Below the pieces are notes generated by a model. That model worked only from the letters and a program-made list of their open reading frames with translations. It was not told the DNA's origin and did no database searches. A stretch of 64,000 nucleotides of DNA, taken from assembly GCA_949316235.1 (NCBI GenBank), contig OX438741.1, forward strand, positions 22,968,324-23,032,323, given 5' to 3'. Shown one piece after another: positions 21,829 through 34,160 of the stretch (positions within the stretch are counted from its first letter, which is position 1; each line of letters opens with the position of its first letter). A program made the translations under genes and the position numbers. Source of the stretch: Oegoconia quadripuncta (lineage: Eukaryota > Arthropoda > Insecta > Lepidoptera > Autostichidae).

Positions 21829-22449
21829 GTTACTAACCAAAATATGGATCTAATTCTGAATTAAATGATTTTTATTTTTATTTATTATTGAAATATTCGA
21901 CTAGGTAACATCGGGTAGGCAACAAAGAGAGTCAACATAACTCGGGGAACTTAGCCAGTGTTTGCTCCCACATCGCGGCACTGTCGGGAAGTACATACTT
22001 TCTGGCGCTGAGAGTTCTTGCTGAACAAACAACAGCTAACGATTTCAGTTTATTTTTCCCACTATTATAAAATCAGAGGGCAAATCATAACGGTCAAATT
22101 AGGATTATCGATCGCCATCAAGGGGTATAATTAGGACTGCTGCCTTGGCGAGTTTTTCTCCAAGCTTTAATAAAAACGCCTGCCGCCACAAACAGTTGAT
22201 TTATAAAAGCAGCCAACGTAACGTCCAAACAAAGAGTAAGATTTCACGTAATCCCTTGATAATAAATAATTTAGACTGATGATTTAAGTATTACTCTATT
22301 GCCCTTCATATAATACGATTATTCCCAAACCAGTTGCTAAAAATTTAGTTAAAAAATTATACATATGTAATTTTGTTTCTTTGTTTATATTTATAGTTTA
22401 AATAAAAATGAAACAATGTTAAAATAAACAAGTACATTTATTACGTTAA

Positions 22450-22685
22450 AATGAATCTAACTTATATTATAAAGGCGAAAGTTTGGATGTTTGTTTGTTT
22501 GTTGCTCAATCACGGCGAAACGGACGAACGGATTTGGATGAAATTTGGTATATAGGTAGAATATATCCTAGATTAAAGCATAGGATACCTTTTATCCCGA
22601 TAAAGTGAGTCGTTCTCGCGGGATAAACAAATTTCCGCGATAAAGTTATTTCACGCAGGCGAAGCCGCGGGCGGAAAGCAAGTAT
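22450..22685 (+). mobile_element. Non-autonomous Helitron family D, mutated 3' end
   Basis: TATATTATAAAGGCGAAAGT, GGCGAAACGGACGAACGGAT, TTTTATCCCGATAAAGTGAG, then GGCGAAGCCGCGGGCGGAAAGCAAG. The expected CTAG terminus reads CAAG. Related copies at 37278-37524 and 54205-54400, and inverted at 56630-56845. Confidence 0.6.
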
Positions 22686-23214
22686 ATTTATATGTTTTTC
22701 CATTATCTAATTAATAACATAGTTATAGGCTTTATCTATTTCAGGACTTGGTAATTAGGAATATTCGAAACCCATTTCATTACAAGTGAATTACGTGTTT
22801 CATTTCAACTTTAATAACAATTTAGCTTCAAAATTATAGTATAATGCTAGCGCCCGACTTCGTATCCCCCAGTACAACCCGCCGGCGAAAGCCCCGACAA
22901 TTTTTCACAGTAAAACGTCTGACTCTAGAGACTTGTTGTCAGCAGCAGGCCCATGCGAAATTGTTCGGGGGAATGTGATATTTGGCTATACGCAAACTGT
23001 CTGTTTACGTAACGGAACGTCAAGCTTATGAGTTTCGGTAAATTAAATTTGTGATCGTCTGCAACAGAACTTACCTATAAATGGGGTTCGCTCAGTTATA
23101 ATGAATGTTCGGTAGCTCAAGAGTTATATTGAGGTAACTCCGTATAGTATTTAATGAATAATTGAAATTACCAAACACTTGAGGTAAGTAATAGCTAATG
23201 ATTTGATTTGGGAT

Positions 23215-23695
23215 GTTTTTTAAACACACACAACATAAGGTTTACAAAAGGAGATCGCTGGGTTCGATTCCCAGCGGGGTACATATTTAGTATTTGGTTT
23301 GGTTGGTGGTAGGGCATTTTTAAATGTTTGCCTGTGTGCGGTTACGGCCATTTTATAAAAGTCAACCGCTAAGAAGCAATGTTAAGAGACTTGTGTTCCG
23401 ACTAAAACAATTTTATGAATTAATATTTCATTGTTAATTAAACTTTACTTACAATTAACAAAGCGGAACTATGCATACAATAAATGAAATTGTTACGGAT
23501 CTCTAAGAGTTCGGATGTCAATTTTCTGTAGTAGGTAGATAACAAAATTTTTGTCACAATCTTCGCAACATTAACCGAACATAATCGAAAGAATTCGATG
23601 TAGAAGGCCCCCAAATAAATTGGGTGTGACTCGTGAAAGCGGTTCCACCTTAGGCCTCATCTTCACTTAACATCAGGTGAGACTGAGTACATACA
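23215..23695 (+). repeat. SINE family B, split copy
   Basis: Head with GGGTTCGATTCCCAGCGGGG at 23260-23280 and GGTTGGTGGTAGGGCATTTT; after about 23402 it is interrupted by ~200 bp of unrelated AT-rich DNA and resumes near 23606 (CCCCCAAATAAATTGGGTG..CTTCACTTAACATCAGGTG). Confidence 0.65.
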
Positions 23696-24947
23696 AAACA
23701 AAAATAGGAGTGATTAAAAACAAAACACACTCTACGCGATTCGATTCGTCAGTCATTCATAATGCGAATAGTCAAGGCATGGATCTCCCTTCCGGTGTCT
23801 TTTCCACGAATTTAAGGAGGCGCCACAGTAATACCAAAAGGATGTTATAGCTCAGTGTGTGATTTTCTTTACCCAATAACAGCGTAAAACGTTGGTATCC
23901 TACTAAAGCCCAAGATTGGCCACGCAACAGACAGGGTGTTATGGAGCGTAGTACATAGTGCACATTTAGTATTGACAATAAATTCAAAACGAACAGAAAG
24001 AATTTACATTCAAAGGTACTTGGAGTAATAAACTTTTATAACTACGAAGAAGCAAATAAGCCAACGGTCCACGTGGAAAGTGGTCACCCTGCTTAAGGAC
24101 AACAGCAACATTGGAGATGTGCGACTATCAATACTGCTTAGATGACTTTGCTTATACTTTCGCCATTTGCGTACTACTAGTTAGTATATACCAAATATGA
24201 AACTAAAACCTTGCAATTTCATTGTGTTGTGTTCTCCGTAATTTTGTAATTCAATATTGTATAATTTACTTTAGCCCAGAGAAAATATTGTAAAAAATTA
24301 GCTTAGCTAGACATAACTCAGAGAACCGACTAATATAGTTGTTATCTTATAGAGGTGTATTAGAGATGTAATTTTCAATAACTAAGCCTAAAAAAAACGA
24401 TAGCTTAGTCTAGATTTTTTTACAAAACCCTATTATTAATTTGTATCTTAATAACAATTAATACTAACTGATATTTAATTAAGTAGACTTTTGTTAAACA
24501 CAGTTAACTTATTGATGGATAAAAAACTAAGCATGTTATAGTTAGGCATGCATGTGATTTTAGCTGAATATGTCGTCGAGCTGCATTGCTTAAGAAATAA
24601 AAATGAGAACTAATATTTGGCAACGATAATTTCCCTAAATGTTTTGAATTAAAAGAAATACCCATAAATTGTGATTTTTTTTAAACAAACACATTTTTCA
24701 GCTTTAACTTATGTGGAAAAATATACTTGCGTTTCTTACAAATGCTTAATTTGTAGCAATTGTTACAACATTTACAACACTTTATTAAATGTTTCAAGAA
24801 AATCGCGGTTATGCGTTTTTCCGAGGTCTAAACGTATTTTCCCTGGGCTACTTTGCGTGTAGTCGAGTCTTGTAAGTTTTCTATACCAAAAAATTCATAA
24901 AATTTCAATTATAGTGCAATAAAGTAGAAGATAAAAATACTTTACAA

Positions 24948-25260
24948 TAGACGACAGATAGGTGTAGTGACCCTGCCTTCGAAAGCAACGGTTGCAGTTT
25001 CGAAGCCCGTATGCCGTAGCCAAAGTATACTATTTGTGTGAGGATTACGAACGTTTATTACTTTGTGTGTATTTAGTTCGCTTCGTCTTCCTAGCGAGTT
25101 GATGGCAAAAACATCAAATTCTTGATGACCAGATTGCTGCCACGCGTATGGCGTTGTCTGCAGCATATGCTATCTAGTATATATATAGTACTAGACAAGC
25201 TTGGCCTAGTTCGGGCCTAGACAATTGGTGAGATGGTCTGAAATATTTATTTATTTATAT
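24948..25260 (+). repeat. SINE family A copy
   Basis: GGTGTAGTGACCCTGCCTTCG, ACGGTTGCAGTTTCGAAGCC (mutated B box), then about 130 bp of extra sequence, GGCCTAGTTCGGGCCTAGAC and ATTTATTTATTTATATT tail. Confidence 0.65.
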
Positions 25261-26129
25261 TAATTAAATTTAAAGTTATGTAATGTAACCTAAACTTCTA
25301 CTACTGTATGATTTCAAACACCCACGGTTGTTATTCATCTATTGAGGTGGAGGCTTGAATATTATGTGAAATTTTCATAATACCTACTTGGCAATATAAA
25401 CATGTGAGTCGCTTTAAGTTTACATTAACAAATTCGTTTCATTACTGAATGCAAAGTACATTCTTTCATATTCAAATAAAACCTTCATGTGAAAAGGGGC
25501 CCACCCTGGCAACCCCGGTGCCACTGCTCAATAACTCGTAATGAAAACAAATGTAGCTACAGCGCGACCCTTCCTGTTTACTCAATACCTCCTTTATTTC
25601 TTTTCGATCGCAACCCAATTTTCATAAGCAACCGAAATGAAAGACGAATGAAAGAAAGATGGTTGTTTTAGGGTGATTGACTTTAAAACGAGAAAAAATT
25701 GCAATTTGTTTTTAAACATTTTCAGCTTCTGAGGAAAATATATGTTTTTTTTTTGAAGTGCTCCGTCTGTTATGTGAACGTAATTGTGTTTTTTTGTGTT
25801 ATACCATTCTGGCAAAGGGCATGAGGCCTACCACCTGGTTAAACACGGAAACAAACGTTTGAAACTGAATAAAAAAAATTGTGTATGGGTTTTGGGTTAT
25901 ACTCGTACATTGGCCGATAGATTTGGCTGACATTTTAGTAACACAAAACGCTACCTTTGCAAGTGCAACATACGTTTTGCCAATTTTTACAATGATTATT
26001 ATCAATCGTTATCTAATTTCCATTGAACTAATATCATAATATACAATACTAAATATATTAAAATTAATTTTGTTAGAGAATATAAGTTCTATAAAATGTT
26101 ATCTGAAGAAGGACAACGATATTGACAGA

Positions 26130-26240
26130 CAATCTGAAGAAGGTGACCGGCAGGTGCCTGGATGCAAGCGAAATGGATGGAACCCTTTCAGATTAATCCT
26201 TGGAGACCTATGTTCAGCAGTGGACAAAAATACGGTGAAA
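26130..26240 (+). repeat. RTE-type LINE 3' end scrap
   Basis: ACCGGCAGGTGCCTGGATGC, then CTTGGAGACCTATGTTCAGC AGTGGAC, the degenerate version of the 'GGAGGCCTATGTCCAGCAGTGG' terminus. Confidence 0.45.
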
Positions 26241-26489
26241 TTAAGATGAAAGACAACAGGGTTATCACTATCATACAAACAGCTGCGCCTAAATAAGTCG
26301 TCCCACTTTCACGATGTGACGAACGAAGCCAGCAAAATTTTTATATCAATCCGAGAAACAATAATTATGTAGGTAATTACTTAGTCCTAAACTGAGGAAA
26401 GCCTGTACTGTACTAGATAAAGAATAAACATACCTACATATATTTAAAACAGTCATGAGTCGGAAACAAAGAAAGAAAAACATTTGTTC

Positions 26490-26560
26490 AGCTGGTTCGT
26501 ATTCATCACACAAATATTTACCCAATTAGGATTCGAATCCGCAAACATATGTTATGAAGG
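26490..26560 (-). repeat. SINE family A head fragment
   Basis: ATTCATCACACAAATATTTA and AGGATTCGAATCC on the + strand are the inverse of the SINE A B-box region. Confidence 0.5.
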
Positions 26561-27622
26561 CAGTATCGTCAAAATCCATATTTTCCTTCAGTGCATCACA
26601 ATAGCCTAAAACCAATCTTAGAAGTAAATCTCTCATTCATTTTGGGATAAATTGCCCTAATTGTCCTTCAGGCAAGGTTGGTGTTTGCATCTATCATAGA
26701 AAGTCCAATTATTCTTGTTTATAAACTCTTATCGTCACCTATTTATTATTGTGTTAGTCATCCACATCACATATATAAAATGTAAAATCTAAACACATTA
26801 AAGTAATTTGCAAAATTTCGCTGTGGCATAATTACCCCAACATCAAAGCGAGAGAGCTGGAAATAATGTTGCCGAGTTGGTTCCTTCTACGGTGGCCCTA
26901 ACTTCATGAATGAAACCTAATTTGATAAACAACGCTTTTGAATCAGACGCCTCTGAATATCAGATTAGTCACCACGGTTCCATTATGAACTTCATGTGTC
27001 ACTTCAGTATAGCTAGGTATAGTCAGTAATAGATTTCGTTCATTTTTACGGTTGTCGTAGCCAAATGTCAAAAGCGGAACCTCCATAACTTCGTCACGAC
27101 CGTCGTCCGTATGTCTGTCATAGGCTTTGTAGTCCGCAAATGTTTGCAACAATTTTAATGAAATTTCTCGTTCATATGTTTTGAGAACCGGCCTGTTTGC
27201 GATGGAATTTGTGTTTGTTTAAAGAACTGATTTCAAATAAGGAGTTTTTAAGTGGGCAAAGGATATAGCCCGATACGACCTAAGCGCGAATATCAAATGA
27301 AACGTATACAAAAAAATATCATAATTTTCTTATATAAAATTATTATTTCATTATCTGCGGTCAATTATCATCATCATCTTGTGCACTAAATTAAAAGGAA
27401 TTGTTTTGTTTCTTAAATAGTTTCGCTATTTGTAAACAGTTTTTTTTTATTCGCCCCATCCGCCTCCATCACCATATTCCCCATGGTCCGATTTGATTGC
27501 GGATTTTTATATTAATGACTAAACGAGGGGACAGGTTCTTAACCATGCTTGATTGCAGTTTCAAAGATATTTAGTTATTTTTGATGCATTTCGATGATAT
27601 CGTAGTCTTTAGGGGGCTTCTA

Positions 27623-28688
27623 TACAGGGCGTCCCAAAGTTATGGGACATGAAGGGGAAGTACCTTAAATATCGTAGATAGTGAATTTTGCTCAAAGAAG
27701 ACTTTATGTTATTTTTAAAAGTTAGTAATTCTGCATTCATAGATTTTCTAAAAATTATTTGCTTCGGCTGGGAATCGAACCGACTCAAATGTGAAAAAAA
27801 AAACACCCTACTTTTATGATGCCAATCGAAAGAATAGCTAAAAAATAATAACTCTGCCTAAGTAACATAGTATTTTAAAAGAAAGGAACAACGTGAAATT
27901 AATCATTTTAATCAAATAAAAAACATACATGAAACTGCCGTAGTCAATTAAGTAGGTATTTTTTTGTAAATTAATTAATTAAATGCTCAAAATGTGATCC
28001 CTCTTATCTTACGCAAATCGCCAATCTTTTAATGAGCCCGCTGCCTGTTGATTTTCTAATCATTTTATGGTGAACACTCGATGTGATATGGCAAAAATAT
28101 CACTTCTTTTTAAAATATCTTAAAAAGTATGCATTCAAACAAACGCTGTCATAAACTGTTCCATTTTCAAATTATAAATTATTTATTTTTGTTTTTAATT
28201 TGCCTTCTGTCTAGCTTACAGAGGACGTATTGAAATACAAGTTTTATCATTTCATCTACACGTGCACTTATAATAAGGAAAACTATGTTAGTACCTATTT
28301 TATGAAGTGGGTACTTATTTACGAATAATCAATGCTATCTTTGGAATGATAATATCGCTACTTTTCGAACGTCGTCGGCAATAAATAACTTTCTTGAAAT
28401 TTGACTCAATCATTTTATGTTGTTCCTTTCTTTTAAAATACTATGTTACTTAGGCAGAGTTATTATTTTTTAGCTATTCTTTCGATTGGCATCATAAAAG
28501 TAGGGTGTTTTTTTTTTCACATTTAAGTCGGTTCGATTCCCAGCCGAAGCAAGTAATTTTTAGAAAATCTATGAATGCAGAATTACTAACTTTTAAAAAT
28601 AACATAAAGTCTTCTTTGAGCAAAATTCACTATCTACAATATTTAAGGTACTTCCCCTTCATGTCCCATAACTTTGGGACGCCCTGTA
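27623..28688. mobile_element. Tc1/mariner-like element with 270-bp TIRs
   Basis: Ends TACAGGGCGTCCCAAAGTTA / inverse, flanked by TA on both sides (27621-27622 and 28689-28690). The arms 27623-27892 and 28419-28688 are about 98% complementary as read by eye. The 526-bp interior is AT-rich. On the minus strand near 27985-28080 it reads GSGLIKRLAICVR, a stop, then GSHFEHLIN. The latter resembles the GGHFEHL-type C-terminus of Tc1/mariner/IS630 transposases (family knowledge), so this is probably an internally deleted copy. Each TIR also holds GGTTCGATTCCCAGC, a perfect Pol III B-box match. Confidence 0.75.
27985..28085 (-). pseudogene. Possible transposase C-terminal scrap
   Basis: Minus-strand RLAICVR-stop-EGSHFEHLIN inside the element above. 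Very short, so the family assignment rests on the GSHFEHL motif and the TA target site. Confidence 0.4.
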
Positions 28689-29439
28689 TATTTTTTCTTT
28701 TTTTTCATATTTAGGATTAAAATCGAGGATACATGTTTGATGGAAATCGGTTGAACCGTTTCAAAGATATTTAGCTTTTAACACAGTTGATTTGGTTTAT
28801 CTGGATGATATAATCGCCTGTTTTGTTGGGTTTCCAAATTTTCTATTTATAGTTACCTTTATTTCGCATTCTTGCTATTTTGTTTCTTATGCTGACATCC
28901 AGAGATGAGTTCTGGGTTTAAGTTCAAACTCACATACGTCAAATCGCATGCAAAAATTACAAAGTTGTAAGTTTGAGTTAACGACTAGTTTCATCTCTCA
29001 ATTTAAGGTGTTTTAGTCAAGTATTATTTTAATATTGCAAGTGTCGGTATAATGATTTCTCACATATATAAATGCAAGCAACCTGCTTTTACTACTTATC
29101 TGCGCTGATAACGCTCTGATACGCGTGTAATCTGCACATAAAAAGTGTCGTTGTGTCGTCGTCGTCCTATGGCTCTAATACTTCACTAACTTCCCTATAC
29201 TGAAAATAGAACGGAAAATAATTTTAGAGAAACTGGCAACACAATAAAGACTTGGTTCCAGGGAAGTAACACTTTTTTTTAATGGCGTAACTGAACTAAC
29301 TGGACTAACTACAACACCATACAATTCTTTGTCCGATAAGGAAAACGTATTTGGTGTAAGCAAATATGTAATTTTTTGGGATACGTTTCATTTGTTATTA
29401 TCACTCAGGCATAGGATCATATCAGTTGTATGCAGCCTG

Positions 29440-29530
29440 AGCCATCTCCTTTCAACACGAGGTTCAGCAGTTTATGCGTGAAAGTCGGACAGACAGAGAC
29501 TTTCGCATTTATAATATTAGTATGGATATG
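29440..29530 (-). mobile_element. Helitron family D 5' fragment
   Basis: GCAGTTTATGCGTGAAAGTC GGACAGACAGAG..TTTATAATATTAGTAT is the inverse of the start of 37278-37524. Confidence 0.5.
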
Positions 29531-30094
29531 AGTGGATACTATAGGTCTCGGTAGAGTTCCTAATTTAATGATGACTTAACTGAGCCTAGATTGTATATTT
29601 GCGTTACATATCACATCATAATCACAGACTTATACAGTGACCAAATGGTTGACCAATTTTTCTTACAGATTTCTTGTCAACTAAAAAGCAATAAAGGGCA
29701 TTTCTTTGTCAATATCGTAGGACAAGTAGTTCTTATGATTTTGACAAGTACAACGGACAATGACCCTTTCATTTCTCGAGTGTACACTCCACTGGCAGGC
29801 AGCCACTGGCTTTACAGACTTGACAAATTTTAATGCCAAGCTTGGTTTAAATTACCTAATATACTTATGATTTGCCTCTTGTTTTTATTACTTTCTACCT
29901 CTTATCTCTTTAATATCCGTTTAAATATCAATGGACAGTAAAAACAGGTACACTTACATCAAAGAAGCTCGTAAATCTGGGCCAGTAAACGACTTCGAAA
30001 CGTTATAATTACTGTTATCGTGACATTAGAAACCCATTTCCTGTCCATATATTCGATCTGTATGTGGTTAACTCGCTTCTGTCACTACTGTTTG

Positions 30095-30310
30095 ACGACC
30101 GATTGGTGTACTCGGTGGTGACCTTGCCTTCAAAACCAACAGTTGCTAGGGGGTGTTTGTGTGCATTGTGATGATACCTTTTTTTTATTGCCTAGACGTG
30201 GATGTTTACCTGTGTAAATATTTATGTATAATTTATCCGTTATCTAATAAATATCCATATAGGCTTTACCTAGTTTGGGACTAGATAATTGTTGTAAGTG
30301 ACCAATGACA
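30095..30310 (+). repeat. SINE family A copy
   Basis: TTGACGACCGATTGGTGTAC head, TTCAAAACCAACAGTTGC (B box largely deleted), GTTATCTAATAAATATCCAT, CTAGTTTGGGACTAGATAAT. Confidence 0.7.
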
Positions 30311-31845
30311 GGAAAAGGACAAGTCAAGTGCTAGTAGGACTCGTGCCCTGAGTATTCTGTACAAAACATCACTATTGACAAACAAGTTTGAAAGTACGGT
30401 TAGAAGGACTTATCTTTTTAATGCGTTACACTAGAAACTTGAACATTTACAGCAGCATGAGGTCGCAAACGTAGTATTCGATATTAATTTTACTTGGTAG
30501 CAAAGTGATACTTAAAAGAGTTTATCCCATACGGCATTTCAAGTCAACAAAATTTCAAGTCCAAATTTTCCGAAATGAATTTCAGACCGATTCTAATGAA
30601 ACTTTATACGTATAAGCAGGATATACACAGTGTCGCTTTTCTTATGGATCAAACGAAAATTATCAATAGAGGCGTCCATGGATTATCCGATAAGCCCCCA
30701 TGTATGTTTCTAAGATAGATTCCACGGTTTTTATTCAGTGAATTTTTGGAGTAAAAGGCCCACAATGTTTTAGGTAAGAAATCATCTAGGTAAAAATATT
30801 GTTCATCTCTTTTTTTTTTTCAAGAAAATATTTGTGCAAACTCCTAATATAGCCTATAGCCTACTTACTAGTGGTAGGTAATTGTACCCATCCACGACCT
30901 TTTTTTTTACCTTTTAGTAGAAAACATTTTCAAAATATCGAATTTAAAATTTTGTATTTTTTCTGTTACTATGGAAAATTAAAATCGCTTTAATTCACCT
31001 TCAAAACTCATTTTCGAAAGACTTTTTAGATCTGCGTACGTGCTTTGTGCATACAAAGTTTCAATAGAATCGATTTATTCGTTTCGAAAACTTGACAGTT
31101 TGTATGGAATAAACACTCTTAAGCGTTCGTTTTTTATATGTTAAGATATGGAGCTCTAAAAACTAGGTCGGTCTTTAACTCCTTTAATTAAAGTGCAACT
31201 CTACATGACATTAAGTTTCATAACAATAGTCAAGTTTACGTTTACCAGTTAGCTAATGAAAATTTTAACTACTCTAACGGTAATAGGCTTGTTCGTCACT
31301 GAATCATTAGCAGCCTAATATTCATGTGCAGACATCACGAATGGTTACGAAAATTTATCACGGATTATGTTTTTCGCGCCTGTCTACTTACCTAATACAA
31401 TTTTGTCAGATTTTTTATTCCATCGTGTTTGGGTTCTGGATAGTTTTTAATGAGTGCAGAAATATCATGTTAAACGGTTCACAGACATTGTGAAATTGAA
31501 TTTTTTAAAGTTGCTATTTGCATTGTGAAATTGAATTTTTTAGTGTTTCTCTGAAACTGGTTTCCGAAAAATTTATTATTTTCCAGGTATGCTTTTCGCA
31601 GCTCCTTCAACTATCTCTGCAAAAACTTATATCATTCTGACGCTCCTGTGACATCGTGAATGAATGACCAACAAATCACTTTCGCCTTTATAATATTGCT
31701 AATTCTATTGACCAGTTCCTTAATTCCTTACTACCATGCAAACATAAAAAATCCACGACAGTACATAGATACAATAGTCCTGTACCGCCGAGCAATTGCG
31801 TTTTTAAAACTGCTTTGAAAAAAATCAGCTAGCAACACTGTTTAC

Positions 31846-31963
31846 AAAATTACAACCAATCACATCGTCGAAACGTTCACGGTCTCAATTTGCAGCATCA
31901 TCAAACCAGTCCAAATTCCTCTTTAAATATTCATCGGCCCGTAGGCTGCAGTGAAATGGTAAT
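31846..31963. repeat. 118-bp direct repeat, copy 1 (probable source)
   Basis: Identical base for base by eye to 32640-32757. In this copy it is continuous with GC-rich unique-looking DNA on the right (GACGACGACGGCGCGCC). Part of a 70-codon minus open frame (31885-32097) of unknown meaning. Confidence 0.9.
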
Positions 31964-32639
31964 TTCGCGTCAACAACTCGACGACGACGGCGCGCCGAGC
32001 CCCGCTCGAGTTTGCATTTTTGTCGTTTCAACCACAAACCAGCCCGAATAACTACTGAATTGCATAAAATAACATACCAATGCCGATATTGTTCCAAATA
32101 CCCCTTGGCCTAGTATTTGAGTCAATGAGGTACAGTTTGGTGAGAAAAAAACGCGGTTAGCGTGGTTTTACCCACTAAAGGCTGATCCATGGTCATATAG
32201 GCACTAGAGGACCAGCCTCTATACAGGGCTTCAAATTAACTAGGTATTATAAATAAGCAATAATATTTTATTGTTTAGGTAATAACCTCAAGCAATCCTT
32301 TAACGCGTAATTAATTCGTAATAAGTAAGAGTAATTCGTATTAAGAGTGTTATCATGAAGACCATAGGTCATGCCCCCCTGTACCGCCGTTGTTACCTTC
32401 ACATTCAAAATTGCAACTCGCGCATATTCAAAACGGTTTCCTTATAACTTATAAATTAAAAATTTAGGAAATCCCCGACAACATTGATGGAACAAATGAT
32501 TATATCGTCCAGGTAGACAAGACTAAAATATAGTGTTAAAAGCTAAATATCTTTGAAACGGCTAAGACAAAAAAAAATAGAAAACCCTCGAAAGACTATT
32601 ATATCAGCGAAATACACCAAAAAACTGTTAAAAGCTAAT

Positions 32640-32757
32640 AAAATTACAACCAATCACATCGTCGAAACGTTCACGGTCTCAATTTGCAGCATCATCAAAC
32701 CAGTCCAAATTCCTCTTTAAATATTCATCGGCCCGTAGGCTGCAGTGAAATGGTAAT
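32640..32757. repeat. 118-bp direct repeat, copy 2 (inserted)
   Basis: Same 118 bp, here interrupting a repeat that elsewhere reads AAAAGCTAAATATCTTTGAA (32535): the flanks are AAAAGCTAAT..AATATCTTCGAA, with AAT at both edges. No transposon ends. Confidence 0.85.
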
Positions 32758-33134
32758 ATCTTCGAAACAGCTGAACCGCTTTTAATAAAACATAACCTGT
32801 CCTCTCGTATAGTCTTTAATATAAAAAAACCGCGCTCAAACACATAACACCCGTCGTTTTTCGTCGAGGGTTAATAAAAATCCTAGACGCGGGCTTGTTT
32901 CCAGAGTCGATGCTCGCGGTGTTCTGTGCGCGAGCGTGCCGCTAATGAGATTAACTCGACTAAGACATTGTGTTGTAAACATTTGGGTAGCAAATACGCG
33001 GCAGGTATATCAATGTGAAATTTACACTAGATTGATTTTATTTAATTGATTACAGCACTAATAATAAGATAGATTTGTTCTAGAATGATACCCAAAGCTT
33101 ATACACAGCTTGTTAGGAAGGCTGATTATGAAAT

Positions 33135-33205
33135 AAAATCTATCATAATCAGCCCGTAAACATCCCACTGTAGGGATATAGGCCTTCCCTCGTATATGAG
33201 GGAGT
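33135..33205 (-). repeat. SINE family C 3' fragment
   Basis: ATCATAATCAGCCCGTAAAC ATCCCACTGTAGGGATATAG, the inverse of the 36440-36490 tail. Confidence 0.6.
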
Positions 33206-33370
33206 ATGGGCCACTGTGTACGTATCACGATCAAATCGGCGACGTCTTCAAAAAAGGAAAAGTCATTGAGTACCCTAAACCGCCAAGCGTACTGTACCAT
33301 CTTATGAGAGTGTATGAAGCAAGCAAGTGGAAGTGTGTGGTCTGTGCCTACCCCTTCGGATGAATGTGTG
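33202..33370 (+). pseudogene. RTE-like LINE ORF C-terminal fragment
   Basis: + strand reads YHDQIGDVFKKGKVIEYP (possible frame about 33215-33280), then MRVYEASKWKCVVCAYPFG and a stop near 33363. It matches the RTE C-terminal pattern 'DQIGDVLKKG..A--W--VV-AYP-G'. Same family as 8900-9070 but reaching further to the C-terminus. Fused on the left to a SINE C tail. Confidence 0.65.
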
Positions 33371-33399
33371 GTTTGGAAATCGGACCACGCATTCATCAT

Positions 33400-33705
33400 C
33401 ATCATCTCAGCCCGTAAACATGCCACTGCAGAGATATAAGCCTTCCCTCGTATATGAAGGAGTATGGGCTATAGTCCACCACGCTGGCCCAATGCGGGTT
33501 GGGGATTTCACATGCCTTTGAATTTTTATTTCTCAAACATGCCGGTATCCTCACGATGTTTTACTTCACCGTTTAAGAGAGCAGTCGGACAAATGCACAT
33601 AAGTAATTAAATTAAATTTAAAAACTCAATGACCTGCCTGGGAATCGAACCCGGACGTTCTAAATTAGCAGACCTCGATATTAACCGCTGAGCCACCGAA
33701 AAACA
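33400..33705 (-). repeat. SINE family C, near full length
   Basis: The right end holds the tRNA-like head in reverse (TGGGAATCGAACCCGGACG, ACCGCTGAGCCACCGA). The left end is the ATCATCATCATC tail. Body AGCAGTCGGACAAATGCACA and CACGATGTTTTACTTCACCG. Confidence 0.85.
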
Positions 33706-33789
33706 TTATTCAACTACCAAAAGACAAATGTGATTGATGCTTGTAAAACAAAATAATTACCAACCATTGGGTTTCCTATTTACTATCTA

Positions 33790-34160
33790 TCACTGCAATA
33801 TCTTGCGCTGTCAGTCCTTGTGACCACTAGAAGACATTGCTTCGGAGGGCACGTGAAATAGTCGGTGGCCTACCCCGGGTTAAAAATACTGGTGTCGATT
33901 CGGATGTACACCAACTAAACTAAAACCAGTTTTGAAATAGTACTGTCTCTTTCTACCTGGAACAGTGCGATGCGACGGCACCACTCCAAAACTAGTTTTA
34001 GTTTAGTTGGTGCACATCCGAATCGACATCACTGACTGTCAGGTGGCCTGTAGTCTGACACAACTCCACCAATCGGCACGCCCACGTGGTGGACTACGAC
34101 ACCCTCTCCCAGTGAGTGGAGACGTGTGGAGGGACCCCAACAGTGTGGACGTGTAAGGCA
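33790..34160 (+). repeat. 5S-motif dispersed repeat, split by a MITE
   Basis: GCGCTGTCAGTCCTTGTGACC, CTTCGGAGGGCACGTGAAAT, then the MITE 33891-34030, then GACTGTCAGGTGGCCTGTAG. Removing the MITE restores the order seen at 17985-18190. Confidence 0.6.
33891..34030. mobile_element. 140-bp MITE, GGTGTCGATTCGG ends (copy 1)
   Basis: GGTGTCGATTCGGATG..CACATCCGAATCGACATC, arms about 45 bp including AACTAAACTAAAACCAGTTTT and its inverse. Flanked by ACT on both sides (3-bp target duplication). Palindromic enough to fold completely. Confidence 0.85.

Noticed and set aside
27609..28714. Two similar ORFs (65 and 69 codons) as a gene pair
   Set aside because: They are the same TIR sequence read on opposite strands at the two ends of a transposon.
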